Shown: positions 23,854 through 35,859, numbered from the stretch's first letter. The stretch is DNA of 64,000 nt from Styela clava (GCF_964204865.1 NC_135259.1:19726974-19790973), one strand, 5' to 3'. Translations and numbers: made by a program. The notes: generated by a model not told the origin, from the sequence alone.

Positions 23854-23970
23854 TCTATATTTTATGATCTAATGTAGACTTCTATTTTTTATGTGTAGAC
23901 TTATATGTAGAGTCTACATATAAGTCTACACATAAAAAATAGAAGTCTACATTAGATCATAAAATATAGA
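23854..23970. repeat. Perfect 58-bp-arm inverted repeat with a 1-nt centre
   Basis: The left arm 23854-23911 and right arm 23913-23970 are exact reverse complements around a single G at 23912. Arm landmarks are 'tctatattttatgatctaat' on the left and 'attagatcataaaatataga' on the right. Immediately downstream 'agaagtctac' and 'gtagacttct' form a second small hairpin. Confidence 0.92.
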
Positions 23971-24070
23971 AGTCTACAATGTAGTAGACTTCTTGCTTTT
24001 TATTTTGTTATGAATCGGGGTATTCAATAAAATAAATTGTTCATTGATCTTCAATCAATGTCTACTACAT

Positions 24071-24479
24071 CAGGGGTCTCCAACTCAATTTTCATGGGGG
24101 CCGCTGAGACGGAATCTGAGTGAGTCCGGGCCGCATCAGGTTTTACATAATAAATGCTTAGCTTGATCAAGTTAAATCTTCTAAAAGTTCTTCATTTTTT
24201 ATATACGCGAAACAAGTCAAAAACATAAATGTAGGTAGTTCCGCGATGGACCTTACCCCGAGCATCCACTTCCTTGTTTATTCCGTAACATTGGCTAATC
24301 AGCAAGACGCAAAAAGTAACGTAACAATAGACGTTTTCGCAACTCAACCGCTCAGACACTTCTGTCACTCAAAATGAGTTTGAAGGCTCCAACTCGCGAG
24401 GCCACCTCTAAAATAAACACCAGAAAATTTGCAATGGTAAAATATAGGCCGCAATTGGCCCGCGAGTTTGAGACCCCTG
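24071..24479. mobile_element. hAT-type MITE (409 bp)
   Basis: The left end 'caggggtctccaactc' is inverted as 'gagtttgagacccctg' on the right. Flanks tactacat and gtctacat match at 6 of 8 positions. The interior carries 'gggccgcatcagg' and 'aggccgcaattggcccgcg'. Confidence 0.8.
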
Positions 24480-25267
24480 GTCTACATCAATAAGAAGTTG
24501 GTTGATAGGTAGCATTCATCAACAGCAGATATAAAAAGCCCTGAAGATATACTGTACGACACATATAAACTTCCACGTGACAGAATGAAAATCCTGGACT
24601 GAGAATTAAATAATGCATGTGAATAATAACATTTTTAGCATAAAATGTGTTGTTATGTCTATTGCAGAGATTATATATCTACTTTCTGCCAAACTGTTAA
24701 CGACTTCATTTTTGAAAAAGGTAAATAGGTTTGGAGTTCTTAATTTTCAAATATATTTATGATTTTCACGTCTAAAATACAGAGCTAGAATTTTGCAGTG
24801 TAAACAATATAAAATAGTGGAACCGTCCCCTTAACGGCGTAGTCGATACTCGATACCATATATCTGTATAATTATGGGGTAAGATTTAACTTTGATCAAC
24901 AACCATTTCCTTTATAAACGATGTTGGCATCAAATTTTACGAAACCAATGATTATGCAAATCATTCAATTTGCTAGTGTGCTCAAAATATATTGAATGAA
25001 CCGAAGAACTTCCGCCCAGGAAGTAATAGAAATCTGAGAAAGCAGATTACATCCCAGTACTAGTGACGTTTCATTTTTTAAATTGAAAGAATCATAAAGA
25101 TTGAAGGCCGCAATATATTTATTGTTTGATGGCGCATGCGACACATCAAATTATAATATGAAATCGCAAAATCTCGCTCTATCACTTATGTCAGGCAGTA
25201 ATGAAATTTCTAGTGGAGCGTGCGGATTCACCGGAATAGGTGCTCGCCACTAATAATTAGTTTAGAA

Positions 25268-25751
25268 CAGAGTTTCCCAAACCTTTTGAGCCGCGGACCC
25301 CCGTTTGTGAAACTAATTTTTGACGGACTCCCATCCTATGTCGTATCAATTTCTGTTCCTATCTACGAGAAAACGTAATTTTTTTGACAAAATAAAACTC
25401 ATGAAAATCTGGTAGGTAACGGGCTCAAATGACCTTAGCAGTCGCACAAGTTGTTGACTGGTGAGTGGTGATAACTCAGTAAACCATACATACAATCAAT
25501 TATTATGACGATGTAGCTCCGTGACGAATGTCCACCACACAGACGCTAAAGGCAAGGATCGTTCTAAAACGGCTTTCCACTCCAATTGTTTCGCAACAAT
25601 GGTGATTTGCGATAGCGTGAACTTATCTCATCTACTTATCTTACTTTATCTCATCTACGAATGGTTATGCAGCAGTGTATCTACGTTGAAATGTACAGTA
25701 TATGTTCAGACTCTTTTCATATCGTCACGGACCCCAGTTTGGGAAACGCTG
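25268..25751. mobile_element. hAT-type MITE (484 bp) with perfect 8-bp target duplication
   Basis: Ends are 'cagagtttcccaaacc' and 'agtttgggaaacgctg'. The flanking octamer gtttagaa is identical on both sides (25260-25267 and 25752-25759). The open stretch inside on the plus strand is not coding in any recognisable way. Confidence 0.9.
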
Positions 25752-26004
25752 GTTTAGAAGATCCCGGGTGCTGCAAAGTCGCACAATAGATAAACGAAGA
25801 AACGATGCAAACGAAGAAACTTTATTACACGACGATTAAAACAAATAAAATATAAGAGCGACAGAATGCGTTGCTTCCTCGGCGACAGCAAAACCAAGTA
25901 GAGGGAGCTGCCAATCCGGTATTGGAAAAATCATAAAAACACCAATGACTTCACCGATGACAAATCCATCGTCGTAAATGACTGCGACACAAGTAGCCTG
26001 CAGA

Positions 26005-26292
26005 TTAAGTGCTGTCTTTGTTATTCACATACCTTTGCTTTGACAGTATTCGCAATGAAGGTTGGTGATTGTCCATTTGAATGATTAGCAGATTAAATTT
26101 TGCTTTAATGTTGTGTAATTCCAGGTCTTTCTCATTTTTTGATTTGCAAACTATTGAGATTCGTGACTGGAGTTCATCGATATATATACGGGTCCTACTT
26201 AAGTCATATACTTGGCGCTTAACCGTTCCACCCACACCACCAACTGTACCCTTACCATGCGACATGCCCGGCACAGAAGAAACTCCTTTCAA
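26005..26292 (-). CDS. Open exon-like segment, product unknown
   Basis: This is an open minus-strand reading of about 95 codons. It starts near M-K-G-V-S-S-V-P-G-M-S-H-G-K-G and continues into a charged, helix-prone stretch containing D-E-L-Q-S-R-I and E-K-D-L-E-L-H-N-I-K-A-K. It runs into 'aaagcaaag' followed by gtatgt, a good splice donor, at about 26032. This looks more like an exon than random DNA, but I found no partner exon and recognise no family. It could be a chance ORF. The codons after the donor would then be intronic. Confidence 0.3.
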   Translation of the reverse strand: MKGVSSVPGMSHGKGTVGGVGGTVKRQVYDLSRTRIYIDELQSRISIVCKSKNEKDLELHNIKAKFNLLIIQMDNHQPSLRILSKQRYVNNKDST

Positions 26293-26299
26293 TATTTAC

Positions 26300-26797
26300 A
26301 CGGAACTCTGACTAATTCTTGCTGAATAACCGCAGTGTAAAGGTTTTTAAGATGGTCCAAATTTCACCTCTTCCAAAAGGGTTTTGAACAACTCTCTAAG
26401 GCAAGTTTCATTCTTTATATGCAGCTTTGAATCGCTGCATCTGCACATTGACTTCGGTCCATTCTTCTGCCATACTACCTCTATGAATATGGTGTCTTGT
26501 GGTCTGCTCCAGTGGGATCTTTGTACCTCATCTTGGGGAAGACAGTAGAAATTGTATTGCTATAAATGTATTGCTACATTTAACATCCTTTTTCTGATCA
26601 AAAAATGACAGCGATTGCTGCTTGTTGATATAGCAGTGTCTGATGAATGCACCAGCCAGACAATGTGAGCACTTTTTCAACAAGTTCCTTTGCTGTGCTA
26701 ATTTTCCTACATTACTTTAGGTAGCCAAATTTATTGGGTTTTCACACGAATATTGCAAGTGTTTTTAGACCATCCTCCTTCTACAGTAAAATCACAC
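26300..26797. other. No supported feature
   Basis: A minus-strand stretch around 26440-26530 reads M-A-E-E-W-T-E-V-N-V-Q-M-Q-R but is interrupted by stops and matches nothing I recognise. Confidence 0.35.
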
Positions 26798-26995
26798 GGT
26801 TCCATTACATTTGAACCCGTGTACATTTGAACCACGTACATCTGAACCCACGACAATTGCACCTGCATAATATTGCACCTGTGGAATTTTTTTTTGTTAT
26901 ACGGATATTTGAACCCATACTAACCCTAACCATGGGTTTTAGCACCCGCATATAGATTGAACCCGCAGATATACACATTAGTTCAAATAGTCACC
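26798..26995. mobile_element. 'GGTTCCATTACATTTGAACCC' MITE, copy 1
   Basis: Inverted termini: the left end is 'ggttccattacatttgaac' and the right end is 'gttcaaatagtcacc'. Flanks aaatcacac and aaatctcac match at 8 of 9 positions, a Mutator-like 9-bp target duplication. The centre carries 'ctaaccctaacc'. Confidence 0.8.
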
Positions 26996-27499
26996 AAATC
27001 TCACACCTTGCAAAGTCCTTTTCCGTGGTTGCACCTTCCACATCCAACATCTTATAATAATTGTTTTGGAAATGTACGAGTGGGTGGATGGATTTAATTA
27101 TACAATTCCGCAACTTAAGAAGTATTTTCTACGGGATGAATACACAGCAATAAATGTGCACGAGCTCGAACAAATACAGGACTCATTTAAAACAAACTAT
27201 GATACTTGACATCAAGAACTTTTTGTTACATTTGATGTTAACAAAATATGAATTCTTGGAAGCTGTGGTGCCACCAGTATTCTGGTTTGAAAACTCAGAC
27301 TGATATTATTCACTTTCTACATTTCATTTTTTGGGTGTTTTATTTTTACGCATTTACATTTCTTTTTCTTGTAGTATACGGTGTTAATAAATGTAAAAAT
27401 ATCCACTTTGGTGATTTGTTTTCAAACGACTGTTTCTAGAACATTTTCGATACGATAATTTTTAATATGAAGAGCTAGCTTCAATTTATCAAAAGTGAC

Positions 27500-28370
27500 C
27501 CATTCCGTCAGCTCTCGTTCAGTTATCAAGTTAATTCTCATAGCGCATCAGCTCTTTTTATAGTATCGTGGCATGTTCATTCTGTAGACGAAATGCTGGT
27601 CTCCGCTCTCCGGTTCCATTACATTTGAACCCACGACAATTGCACCTATGGAAATTTTGTGTATTACGGATATTTAAACCCATACCAACCCTAACCCATG
27701 GGTTTTAGCACCCGCATATACAGTTGTGTACATTACTACAGAACCAACAATCTATTGATATCTATTTAAACAAGAAACTGCAAAAATATAAAATCAAGTG
27801 AATATGAATAACGTGTGATGTACCTGTGCAATATATGCCTCGACAAGAGGGCTTATAGACTATGGGACAGTATGGGTCTCCAAAAATTCTGTTATTCAGA
27901 TACAAGCATTCCATAATGGATGTTCTAAACACCGCAGTGTATTTCCTCTTCACACATTTTGCACAACAACATAAAGAAGGCGTCGAGAACTGAAAATCAC
28001 GACTCGTGGATTTTGGTGACTCTATTATAATACATGTGGACATCACAAGTGCGACTCTGTGGGACACATTTGCAATGCCCAGAAAAGTCAGTGACTTCAG
28101 CAAATGGTTTTAAAACGGGAGAGAGCTGCCGCATGATCTCGTTCAGTCATCAAGGTAATTCTCATAGCGCTTCAGCTCTCTTTTTCTAGTATCGTGACAT
28201 GTTCATTCTGTAGACGAAATAATGGTCTCCGGTTCCATTACATTTGAACCCACGACAATTGCACCTATGAATATTTTTTTTTGTATTACGGATATTTAAA
28301 CCCATACCAACCCCAACCCATGGGTTTTAGCACCCGCGGATATACAAATGGGTTCAAATGTACGGTCACC
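27500..28370. repeat. Local duplication carrying MITE copies 2 and 3
   Basis: The segment at 27510-27735 ('ctcgttcagttatcaag', 'catgttcattctgtagacga') is repeated at 28138-28370. Each copy ends in the 'ggttccattacatttgaac' MITE, at 27612-27735 (truncated) and 28231-28370 (with the right end 'gtacggtcacc'). Because the flanks are duplicated too, these two MITE copies came from one insertion. Confidence 0.7.
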
Positions 28371-28401
28371 ATACGCTTCAGTCTATTGTCTTTTCTTCGA
28401 G

Positions 28402-28740
28402 TCAGATGGTATTGTTGACGCCTATTGCCCTGCACATCCAGTCTAGCATCCTTATTCTTGACCTACCTCTGGCTCTCCTACCTTTATTTTCATTCTCCAG
28501 AATGTGCCGTTCGATTCTATCGTTTTCGCGAAATAGGTGAAAAAGCGACCGACCATCATTCTTCTTAGGACTTTTGCATTTGAAGCTTTCTAGGTCCACG
28601 AAATTCGAAGCATTCGTCGATAGAGCCACATCTCGGCTGCCTCTAAACGTTCTTGTTGATTGTCCAAGACTCACATCCGTATGTCAGAACTGACGTAAGA
28701 CCAGACGCAACACATTAGCTGCCTTTTCGTTGTGCCAAGA
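28402..28740 (-). pseudogene. LINE reverse transcriptase C-terminal fragment, frameshifted
   Basis: Read across three frames on the minus strand, it gives S-V-L-T-Y-G-C-E-S-W-T-I-N-K, then A-A-E-M-W-L-Y-R-R-M-L-R-I-S-W-T, then R-R-A-R-G-R-S-R-I-R-M-L-D-W-M. This series is characteristic of the region after the RT domain of non-LTR retrotransposons. At least two frameshifts make it inactive. No endonuclease or RT catalytic core was found nearby, so it is a 3' relic. Confidence 0.75.
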
Positions 28741-29299
28741 CTCAGATTTCGTGCACACAGGACACTTTTCATATTCATAAACGTTTTCTTCGCGACTGCT
28801 ATTCTGTTGTTGATATCTGATTCTGAGAGATCTGCAGAGTGCCGAATTTGGACCCATCGGACCGGACCAACGGCACTCTGCGTTACATATATAGCCTAAC
28901 TACTACTAATGTAATTAGCTCACTATCCTGTACTCCCTCAATAAGTTTCCGCTTGTTTCCTTCGTGTGGGCGGCAATGCTTTTTTGGTCCGATTTATGGC
29001 CTTGGACTTGGCACTTCTGCTGCCAAAACGAAATTCAAATAGTATTTCCGGTTGTTCATCAGTACTTTTTACCCTTCTCTGTTTACGTTTTATGTCACGC
29101 TCCCTTTTAGTTTATTTGTATAGCATGTTCTAAAGGAGACAGCGAGTTGAACTGCCTCCTTCTATTTTGTCGATAACGCTTTATATGTATTTTTCTCTAC
29201 TCTCTTTCCCTTTCTGGATTTTCTAGTTTTCGATTTGTTTGTTTTCTTTCCATATTTATCTTGGACTTGTGTACAACATACCCATTAATATATTGATAT

Positions 29300-31185
29300 C
29301 TATTTCCTTATCACACATTCTGCACAACAAGATAAAGAAGGCATCCAGAACTGAAAATCACGGCTCGTGTATTTTGGTGATTCTATGGGATATGTGGGCA
29401 TGTGGTACTGACGTGAATTGCCAGCTTTCTGAATGAAACTTGCATGCATTTCTTTCTTTGTGATGATGTAGCAAGTTCAAGCCTCTCGAAATGTTGAAAT
29501 AATCTACTTGCAGCCGCGAGCGTTCGATGAATGGCAGACAAATTGAGGCCTCGATTCAGGCAAAACTGCAAAGGGTGAGAGCAACAACTTATCTCATACC
29601 CGCCAAATTTCTCTTTGGGAATTCTTTTTTCGATGCTTTCGTGTTCGATCCATTATCACTGATGGCTTCAACAACAATGGGTGTATTGATTTGAAAGTCT
29701 TGCGAATTATCCTCCATCTATCACAAGATGTTTTCACCAGTGTCCTTCCTCTCGTCTAGTGGTCTAACTCTAAGAAAGCATGAACATAGTTGGAATGTGG
29801 ACTCTATATAATGACAATTCACTCCGAGAAATGACTTTATGTTTACGCTAGTCCGAACGTCAATGATAAGTATAAAACTTAGCTTAGCCGTTTTAGAAAA
29901 AATATTTTTACTCTGTTCGCCAGCTGCATGTGCGTTGGGGTGACATATCATGATGTGGATCATGATAGGCTACGGGGTTACAAAAGTTCTCACTTTTTTT
30001 TTATTTTTTTCACTTCACTTGAATGCAGCCCAACGCCTCCATGCCCAGTAGATGCCGATGGAAGTTTAGTTCATCACCCTCAAAAAGTTTTTTTTTATTT
30101 ATCACATGTTGCAAATAAACTTCCTTTCACCTTTTATCATATCCGTTTTATGATGCATTTGATATTGTCGCGACGGTGTTGCTACGCCTTAAGAATACGC
30201 TCGTCACCCCAGTGGTGAGCTGTAGCCGGAACGCACCGGAACGGCGTTCCAGTTGTTGGATATTTTACTGTATTTGCGTTCCTGTTGTTGAAATAAAATT
30301 GTGGTACAAAAGGTCTAGTTTCTCTGGTAAACTTACTCATTAAGTTATGTTTTGTTACACCATAATTCGTAAATCTTTTAACGTCACATCACGCAAATAA
30401 TTAATACAGCAGTAACGTGTAGTAGATGTTCCCCCCGACATTTGACCCCATGAAAATTCATTCTATACCTTTTCTAATAATAACATTTGAATTGCTATGA
30501 ATACTCTTATAATTTTACACAAAGTTTTGCAGTTCATTGCTGTTCTGTAAACGTCCTCGTCGTGTTGTGAATATATTATAGTTTTGCACATTAGGTGCGT
30601 TCAGGTTGTTACGATTTCTCCAGCTCATCACTGCGCCACCCTATCTATGATTCTTCTGCATGGGTTCAGTGAGATTTTATCACGAACAGTAAAAGTTATA
30701 TCGTCGGCATATAGTTTTGCTCTGCTCTTCCTTTTGTAATGCCTTCAATTCTTTCTCACGTTCAACGACAGAGATGGGCATCATGTCTGCCGAAATAACA
30801 TTGGTTATGAGTTCTGTACGTTTGTGCATCATTTGCAAGTAGTTTTTTGACCGCACCCATGAGGCCTGAGCACGTTGAAATGCTTCCACTCCTGTGCTTT
30901 TCTCCTCGGTAAGGGTTTACATGAGCCTCATCTCCAACCAGTAGGGTGCTTTGCGGCGTTGAATTGAATGTCTGACTCAATCATGAGGACTCTCTCTAAT
31001 ATCGAGAGCTGTGTGCAAATACTCCAGCGTGCGTCTGACATCGGCGAGTGCCGTGTGTAATCCACGCGTTCAATCCAGCTACGGACGAGTGTCGTGTGCA
31101 ATCCACACATTTGATGTTCCGGCGCGGGAGCACAGGCCACGTGTTACTAGATATTCAAATATTAAAATGTCATTGGAATAATTTA
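29300..31185 (-). pseudogene. ZBED-type hAT transposase relic, split by a MITE
   Basis: Minus-strand pieces in order: near 30780 the I-S-V-V-E-R-E motif; at 29721-29963 the N-C-H-Y-I-E-S-T-F-Q-L block with R-P-L-D-E-R-K-D-T-G-E-N; then L-N-R-G-L-N-L-S-A-I with A-A-A-S-R-L-F-Q-H-F and L-A-T-S-S at 29383-29571. This is the order found in ZBED/BED-finger hAT transposases. Many stops and frame changes make it dead. The same blocks recur at 62480-63985. The hAT MITE 30210-30633 interrupts it. The right flank (31140-31210) repeats 'attcgaata'-like words, as does 63890-63960. Confidence 0.7.
30210..30633. mobile_element. hAT MITE (424 bp) with 8-bp target duplication, nested in a hAT relic
   Basis: Ends 'cagtggtgagctg' and 'cagctcatcactg' are identical to those of 23700-23783. 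Flanks cgtcaccc and cgccaccc match at 7 of 8 positions. It sits inside the ZBED-type relic, so it is the younger insertion. Confidence 0.88.
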
Positions 31186-31424
31186 ATATTCGATTCGTTA
31201 TTCGAATATTTCCCCCAGACCCACACTCAATCCAGGTTAAAGTTGAATGGGGTTTTTGATCTCGACATTACGTTTAAGCATGTTAAATTTGAAAGTAGTC
31301 TTCTCGTTTTGGGAGATTCTAGTCTTTTCTGACATTATTATTCTGGTCTTGTTTGCTCATTCGTCATAGATTTCAATAGCCGATATGACTACAATATCAA
31401 ACATTGACCCAAAATATAATAAGA

Positions 31425-33840
31425 GTCAGTGGCGGCGCGTGGTCATTTTGACAACCGGGGCAAGCTACTGCGGGACCAAGCCACCCCCATCTACGGGGAC
31501 AGGATGAGCGCTGTAAGTTTTCCCATCATTTTATGAGTATAAAAACCATTCCATCGGTAACAACAAATCGGCAAAAGCGACAATTTTTAACGATAAGAAA
31601 GTGTCTTTAAAACCGGTCCAAGTCAAGGGATTAATAAATATAGACATAGTTTATTTTGAAACCTCTTTCAAAAGGAAAGGCAATATTTACCCAGATAAAT
31701 ACAATGACATATTAACAGAAACTTCGGGAAAGCAGACAAAACCTAAAATAAGGTTTAAAACGTTACTATGAAGAAAGGAAAGGTTATGCAAAGATAAGGA
31801 CATGCGTCGCTCACTCATAGATATATATGCTGCTAGACTTCTACTGCTTGAACATATATGCAACACGCCGCGGTTTCTTGGAAGCAAAATGCTCAATAAC
31901 GCGCTGATTAAAGTCATACATCCCAGAAATAACGTCTCTGTGAATGGATAATACAGCCAAGGAATTTAATCTATCTTGCTTCATTGTGTTTCTGATATAC
32001 GTTTTAATACGCTTCAGCGTGCTGAATGTTCGCTCTGCGTCGGCGGAAAAAATAGGCGTCGTCAAAATGATGTCCAGAAATTTTGCAGACGCCGCAAAGG
32101 TAGTTACTAGAGTGTTATCTATGAGGAACCCATAGAGCGTGCAAGTTGGTGTGATGTTCAAAAAAGTTTGATTGGTGTATATACATCACTATTCATTTTC
32201 CAATTTACCCACGTTTATCATGGGGTAAAATTTGGAGACAGTAGCCAACAAATGGATGGGAAATTGACGTGCAAATTTTGAAAAATTTTTGGGGTTCATC
32301 AAAGAGAACGCGCCAAGGTGTTCAGTGCGCAGACGATCGCCTATTTGATTCAACAGAATGTCACAGCATTCCTTTGCAGACAAAATCAAACGCTGCGTTG
32401 TTTGCCCGCGGCGTAAAGAAGCACTCCATGTGTCGTCGTATTTTATTGTTTCCCGGATACGAGATACAGCATCGCAGAAGTCTGAAATACACGACTGCAC
32501 AGACGCTCCATCCATTAGCCTTGACTGCAATGCGCCGTATAATACATCCACGTGATAGAATATTGTGGAGAAAAAAGCGAGAAAAAATGAAAACTCACCA
32601 TCTTCTAGCAGACGCTTTAGACCTGCCGCCTCCCTCACAGAGCGTTCGTCCCAAACCGGAGAGCTCTGAATGCCATTGAAACACTCAATGAGCTCAGACC
32701 TAATTTCGGACACGCCCTGCACCACGCGTGATTGGAAGTTCCAACGTGTTGGTGCACAAGCTGGGAGACGGCGGCTACATATCTGGCGAAGGAGGTCAGA
32801 GCCCCGAAACATTTGCAAAAAATATACGGACGAGAGGTTAAATTGGTGTGCATAACAATGTAAAAAATGCGCATGAGGAAAATCTTCTTTTATATAAACT
32901 TGAACACCATGTTTCGACCCACTCATGACTGCCGCGCCGTCATAAATTTGAGCTATCAATTTTGACTTCGCGTTGTAAGGCTGTAACACTTCTTTCAGTA
33001 CAGCCGATATCACGCAAGCCGTGCGATCAACGATTGGTACAAAGCTGTGAAATCTTTCGGTTGGTTTACCATCTTTCACAAACCGAAAAATCACAGCCAG
33101 TTGGGAAACGCACGTGATGTCAGTTGTCTCGTCAGACTGAATCGAAAGGAACTGGCAATTCTCAATTTCCAGAGCCAAATGTTGTAAATAAATTTTATAC
33201 ATTGAGTCGAGCAAATCATTTTGGATATCCTTAGATGTCCCTTTCGAAACAGTTGCGGCATCAAGATCATCTCTCAATACTGTATCTAGGGATGCGGTGT
33301 ATTCCACCATATCCAAAAATACCCCTCTATTAGAAGAGTCAGCCTGTTCATCGTGCCCACGGAGGGACAGCTCGTGACAACCAATAAACTTCAAAACATC
33401 TATCAATCGACCGAGAACATGGCGGTTTTTCTCGACGTTTTGGTTGTGCCGACGAATAGAAACCGCGCGTCCTTCATCCAACTGTGCTGCAATATTAACA
33501 TTTCCGAATGTTCGGTATTTTACTGCATTGTCCAGATGCTCCATAGAAGATTGATGATCCCTGGCACGCTCGGAAAGATGTTTAAGATCTCTAAAACCAA
33601 ATTTACACCAACGTGAGTCACGGGCGGTAGCGAAAAGTAGGCAATAAAAACAAAAAAGTGCATTTTTGTCCTCGCTGTAACACAACCATTCGTGTTTTTT
33701 ATACCAAGTTTCTGCGCAGAATGTAAAGAAGTGAGGAGCTCAAAAGGAATGTGGAAAATCGAAAGCAAATGGACTAAAGGTCTCTAACTGATTCAAATAG
33801 CGAACAAGCGACAAAAACGAAGGCGAGGAAACTATCAACT
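31425..33840 (-). pseudogene. TTF-type/ZMYM-like hAT transposase, nearly full length
   Basis: The main open frame (33685-32189 minus, 498 codons) begins inside a TTF-type zinc-finger segment: upstream W-Y-K-K-H-E-W-L-C-Y-S, then F-C-F-Y-C-L-L-F. It continues with the DUF4371-type region containing I-Q-S-D-E-T-T-D-I, C-Y-A-H-Q-F-N-L-S and A-P-T-R-W-N. The C-terminal hAT dimerisation block follows in another frame at 32161-31841, containing F-S-A-D-A-E-R-T-F-S-T-L-K-R-I-K-T. In-frame TAG and TGA near 32186, with a frame change, separate the two; a stop near 33735 separates the upstream finger part. A CAGTGGCGGCG sequence at 31425 is a plausible hAT terminus; its partner near 34.2 kb was not found. 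It is recently active in appearance (long open frame) but broken. It lies immediately upstream of the truncated FReD locus C. Confidence 0.85.
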
Positions 33841-34275
33841 CTTCAAGCAACCAACGAACGAGAAGGAATGCGTGAATATGTCAGCACGTTGTTGTAAGAA
33901 ACGTCGGCATTGTGTCGTCATAATTTCGGGGCTAGCACCGATCGGCCCCGATGATTTAGTAAAAGAAACAGAAAACAAACGAGACAAACGCGGCGAGTGG
34001 AAGATAAAAGAGAAAATACGATATACAATGAGCAACCGGGGCAAAATCGGCGTCGCCCCGTCGACGTTCGGCGAAGGCTTTGCGAGCGAAAAATGAACCA
34101 TGTCGGGAGAATATGGCTAGTGTAGACAGTCTGTGCAACCGATATTGAGGTATTTTTCGAATATTTTTTATTATACCGAAAAAACAACCGGGGCATTGCC
34201 CAAATAATTTTCCAAATAATCAAAGTCTTCCATTTCTCAATCAATCAAAGTCTTCCACAAATTCTTCCATTTCAG

Positions 34276-35067
34276 GCTTGGAAACAATCCATCAACTGGC
34301 TAAAACCGGAAATTTCGAATTAAGGGTTGAATTGGAAGATTTTAATGGAAACACTGCTTATGTCACATATGGGTAAGTATTAAAATACAGTTTATCTTTA
34401 TAAATTTTGAGATAATGAATCCGCATCGATTAGACTTAATTAGTCGAGCATTGTGCTATTTCTCCCACATATATAGTGCAATATTATTCCCTGACTGGAA
34501 ACCAAGTTTTTTCAACCGTCACAAAATTCGAGTCACGTGTCCCACAGCAGTTGGTATAAGAGCGAAGTAAGTTGAATCAGTTAAAATCAGGATCTAATTT
34601 TAAGGATATTGTGTGTGATGTCACTACAAGAATACATTCGTGCAAAATTATATCTTATATTACCGATATGACCGTCGCGCGAGATATTCTAGTAAATGTT
34701 TACTTAACCTGCCAGAAATATCATTGAATCAACCTTCAACCTTTGTTTTCAGAACGTTCTCAATCTCTTCTGCAAGCGAAAACTAACATTGTTAGTTGGA
34801 GAATACTCTGGAGCAGCTGGAAATTCATTAGCATATCATAACAATGTGCAGTTTTCTACAAAGAATTCTGATAATGATGGGTAGTTGCCAGTAAACTGTG
34901 CAAGCGCATACAAAGGAGGCTGGTGGTACAAAAGTTGCTATCACTCAAATCTGAACGGTGTCTATTACCAGAGTGGGCGAAATGATGGGAAATCGGTTTA
35001 TTGGCGTGGCTTCGAGTATACTGAATCCCTGAAGTTCACTGAGATGAAATTTAGAAAAAAAACTTAA
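34276..35067 (+). pseudogene. FReD locus C: last two fibrinogen exons only, broken
   Basis: Exon 34276-34372 (97 nt) encodes the [10 protein letters not shown] block and ends in a GTAAGT donor. Exon 34753-35067 (315 nt) begins T-F-S-I-S-S-A-S and ends E-M-K-F-R-K-K-T stop. Its paralogues are 316 nt in B, E and F, so one base is missing. The frame breaks near 34789-34800, between S-E-N and L-L-V-G-E-Y-S-G. A TAG at 34882-34884 follows D-N-D-G. The G-G-W-W-Y and N-L-N-G-V-Y-Y motifs are still readable. No upstream exon was found; the hAT element occupies that position. It is a 5'-truncated pseudogene, though the exons themselves are clear. Confidence 0.85.
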
Positions 35068-35799
35068 TATTCAACGAATAAACATTGCTGCCTACAAATT
35101 CTTCATTGTGTATTGTAATTGCAATATTTTAAACATTAAAGACATTTTGATTGCAATGGTATCGCGCATGAAAACGACATTCTTCCGAAAATTCGATTCC
35201 TTTGTTTTGCAATTGAATTGATGTGTTAGGGATATAATGATCGCATTCATTCATGCCTAATTTTTCACTGTTAAAACGTTCAGGACTAATAGAATATGCT
35301 AAAATTAGGCTTTGATGAAAATCTATAAAAAGTACTATTGAGATATTGGGTTACATAATTCCGCTCCATACCTGTGCTAAAGAAGCCTCCTAATTTAGCG
35401 TAGTCTACGTTTATTCTGCTTTTCATGATTGTATTTACTGCTATAGTCATAACTCTGCAAGCTAATGTAAGTTGTTGTTGCATTGGATCACATTTTCTAA
35501 TAAATTTTCCGCTACCTTTTTTATTATAAAATAAATTCCCCATTGAGACAAATAACTATGAATAATATACTTAAAATATTTCATTGGTTATTCTTTGTAT
35601 CAAGTTATGCATTGTCCAACAAAAACCTATTATAAATCCTTCATTATGTGATATCACAATATGATATTATCCTAGTTTAGAATTAGGTGAACAATATTTA
35701 AATATTATACCATCTAATAAATTTGACTCGCAATTGAGTCTGTATTATCATGCCTAGCAATTTTTATTAAATCCTTTGATATATTTTTATTACTTCCAG

Positions 35800-35854
35800 A
35801 TCGGAAGTTGTCGATTTGGTTAGCGCTGGCAAGCAAATAGCTATCAAAAAGTAA
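35800..35854 (+). other. Candidate alternative last exon downstream of locus C
   Basis: 'tattacttccag' is followed by an open stretch reading S-E-V-V-D-L-V-S-A-G-K-Q-I-A-I-K-K and TAA. The acceptor phase equals that of the normal last exon, so it could be spliced onto the 97-nt G-L-E-T exon. The same acceptor and S-E-V start recur at 44682 and 50449. Confidence 0.35.
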
Positions 35855-35859
35855 GAAGG

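Noticed and set aside
26920-26940. Telomere-like 'ctaaccctaacc' words (also 27680, 39704, 41240)
   Set aside because: Each lies at the same place inside a MITE copy, so they are part of the element and not interstitial telomeres.
32269-32679. 136-codon plus-strand ORF
   Set aside because: It is antisense to the recognisable hAT transposase frame and resembles no protein.
33835-34244. Overlapping ORFs of 74-108 codons on both strands upstream of the hAT frame
   Set aside because: No motif is recognisable; they probably represent the 5' part or flank of the hAT element rather than a host gene.
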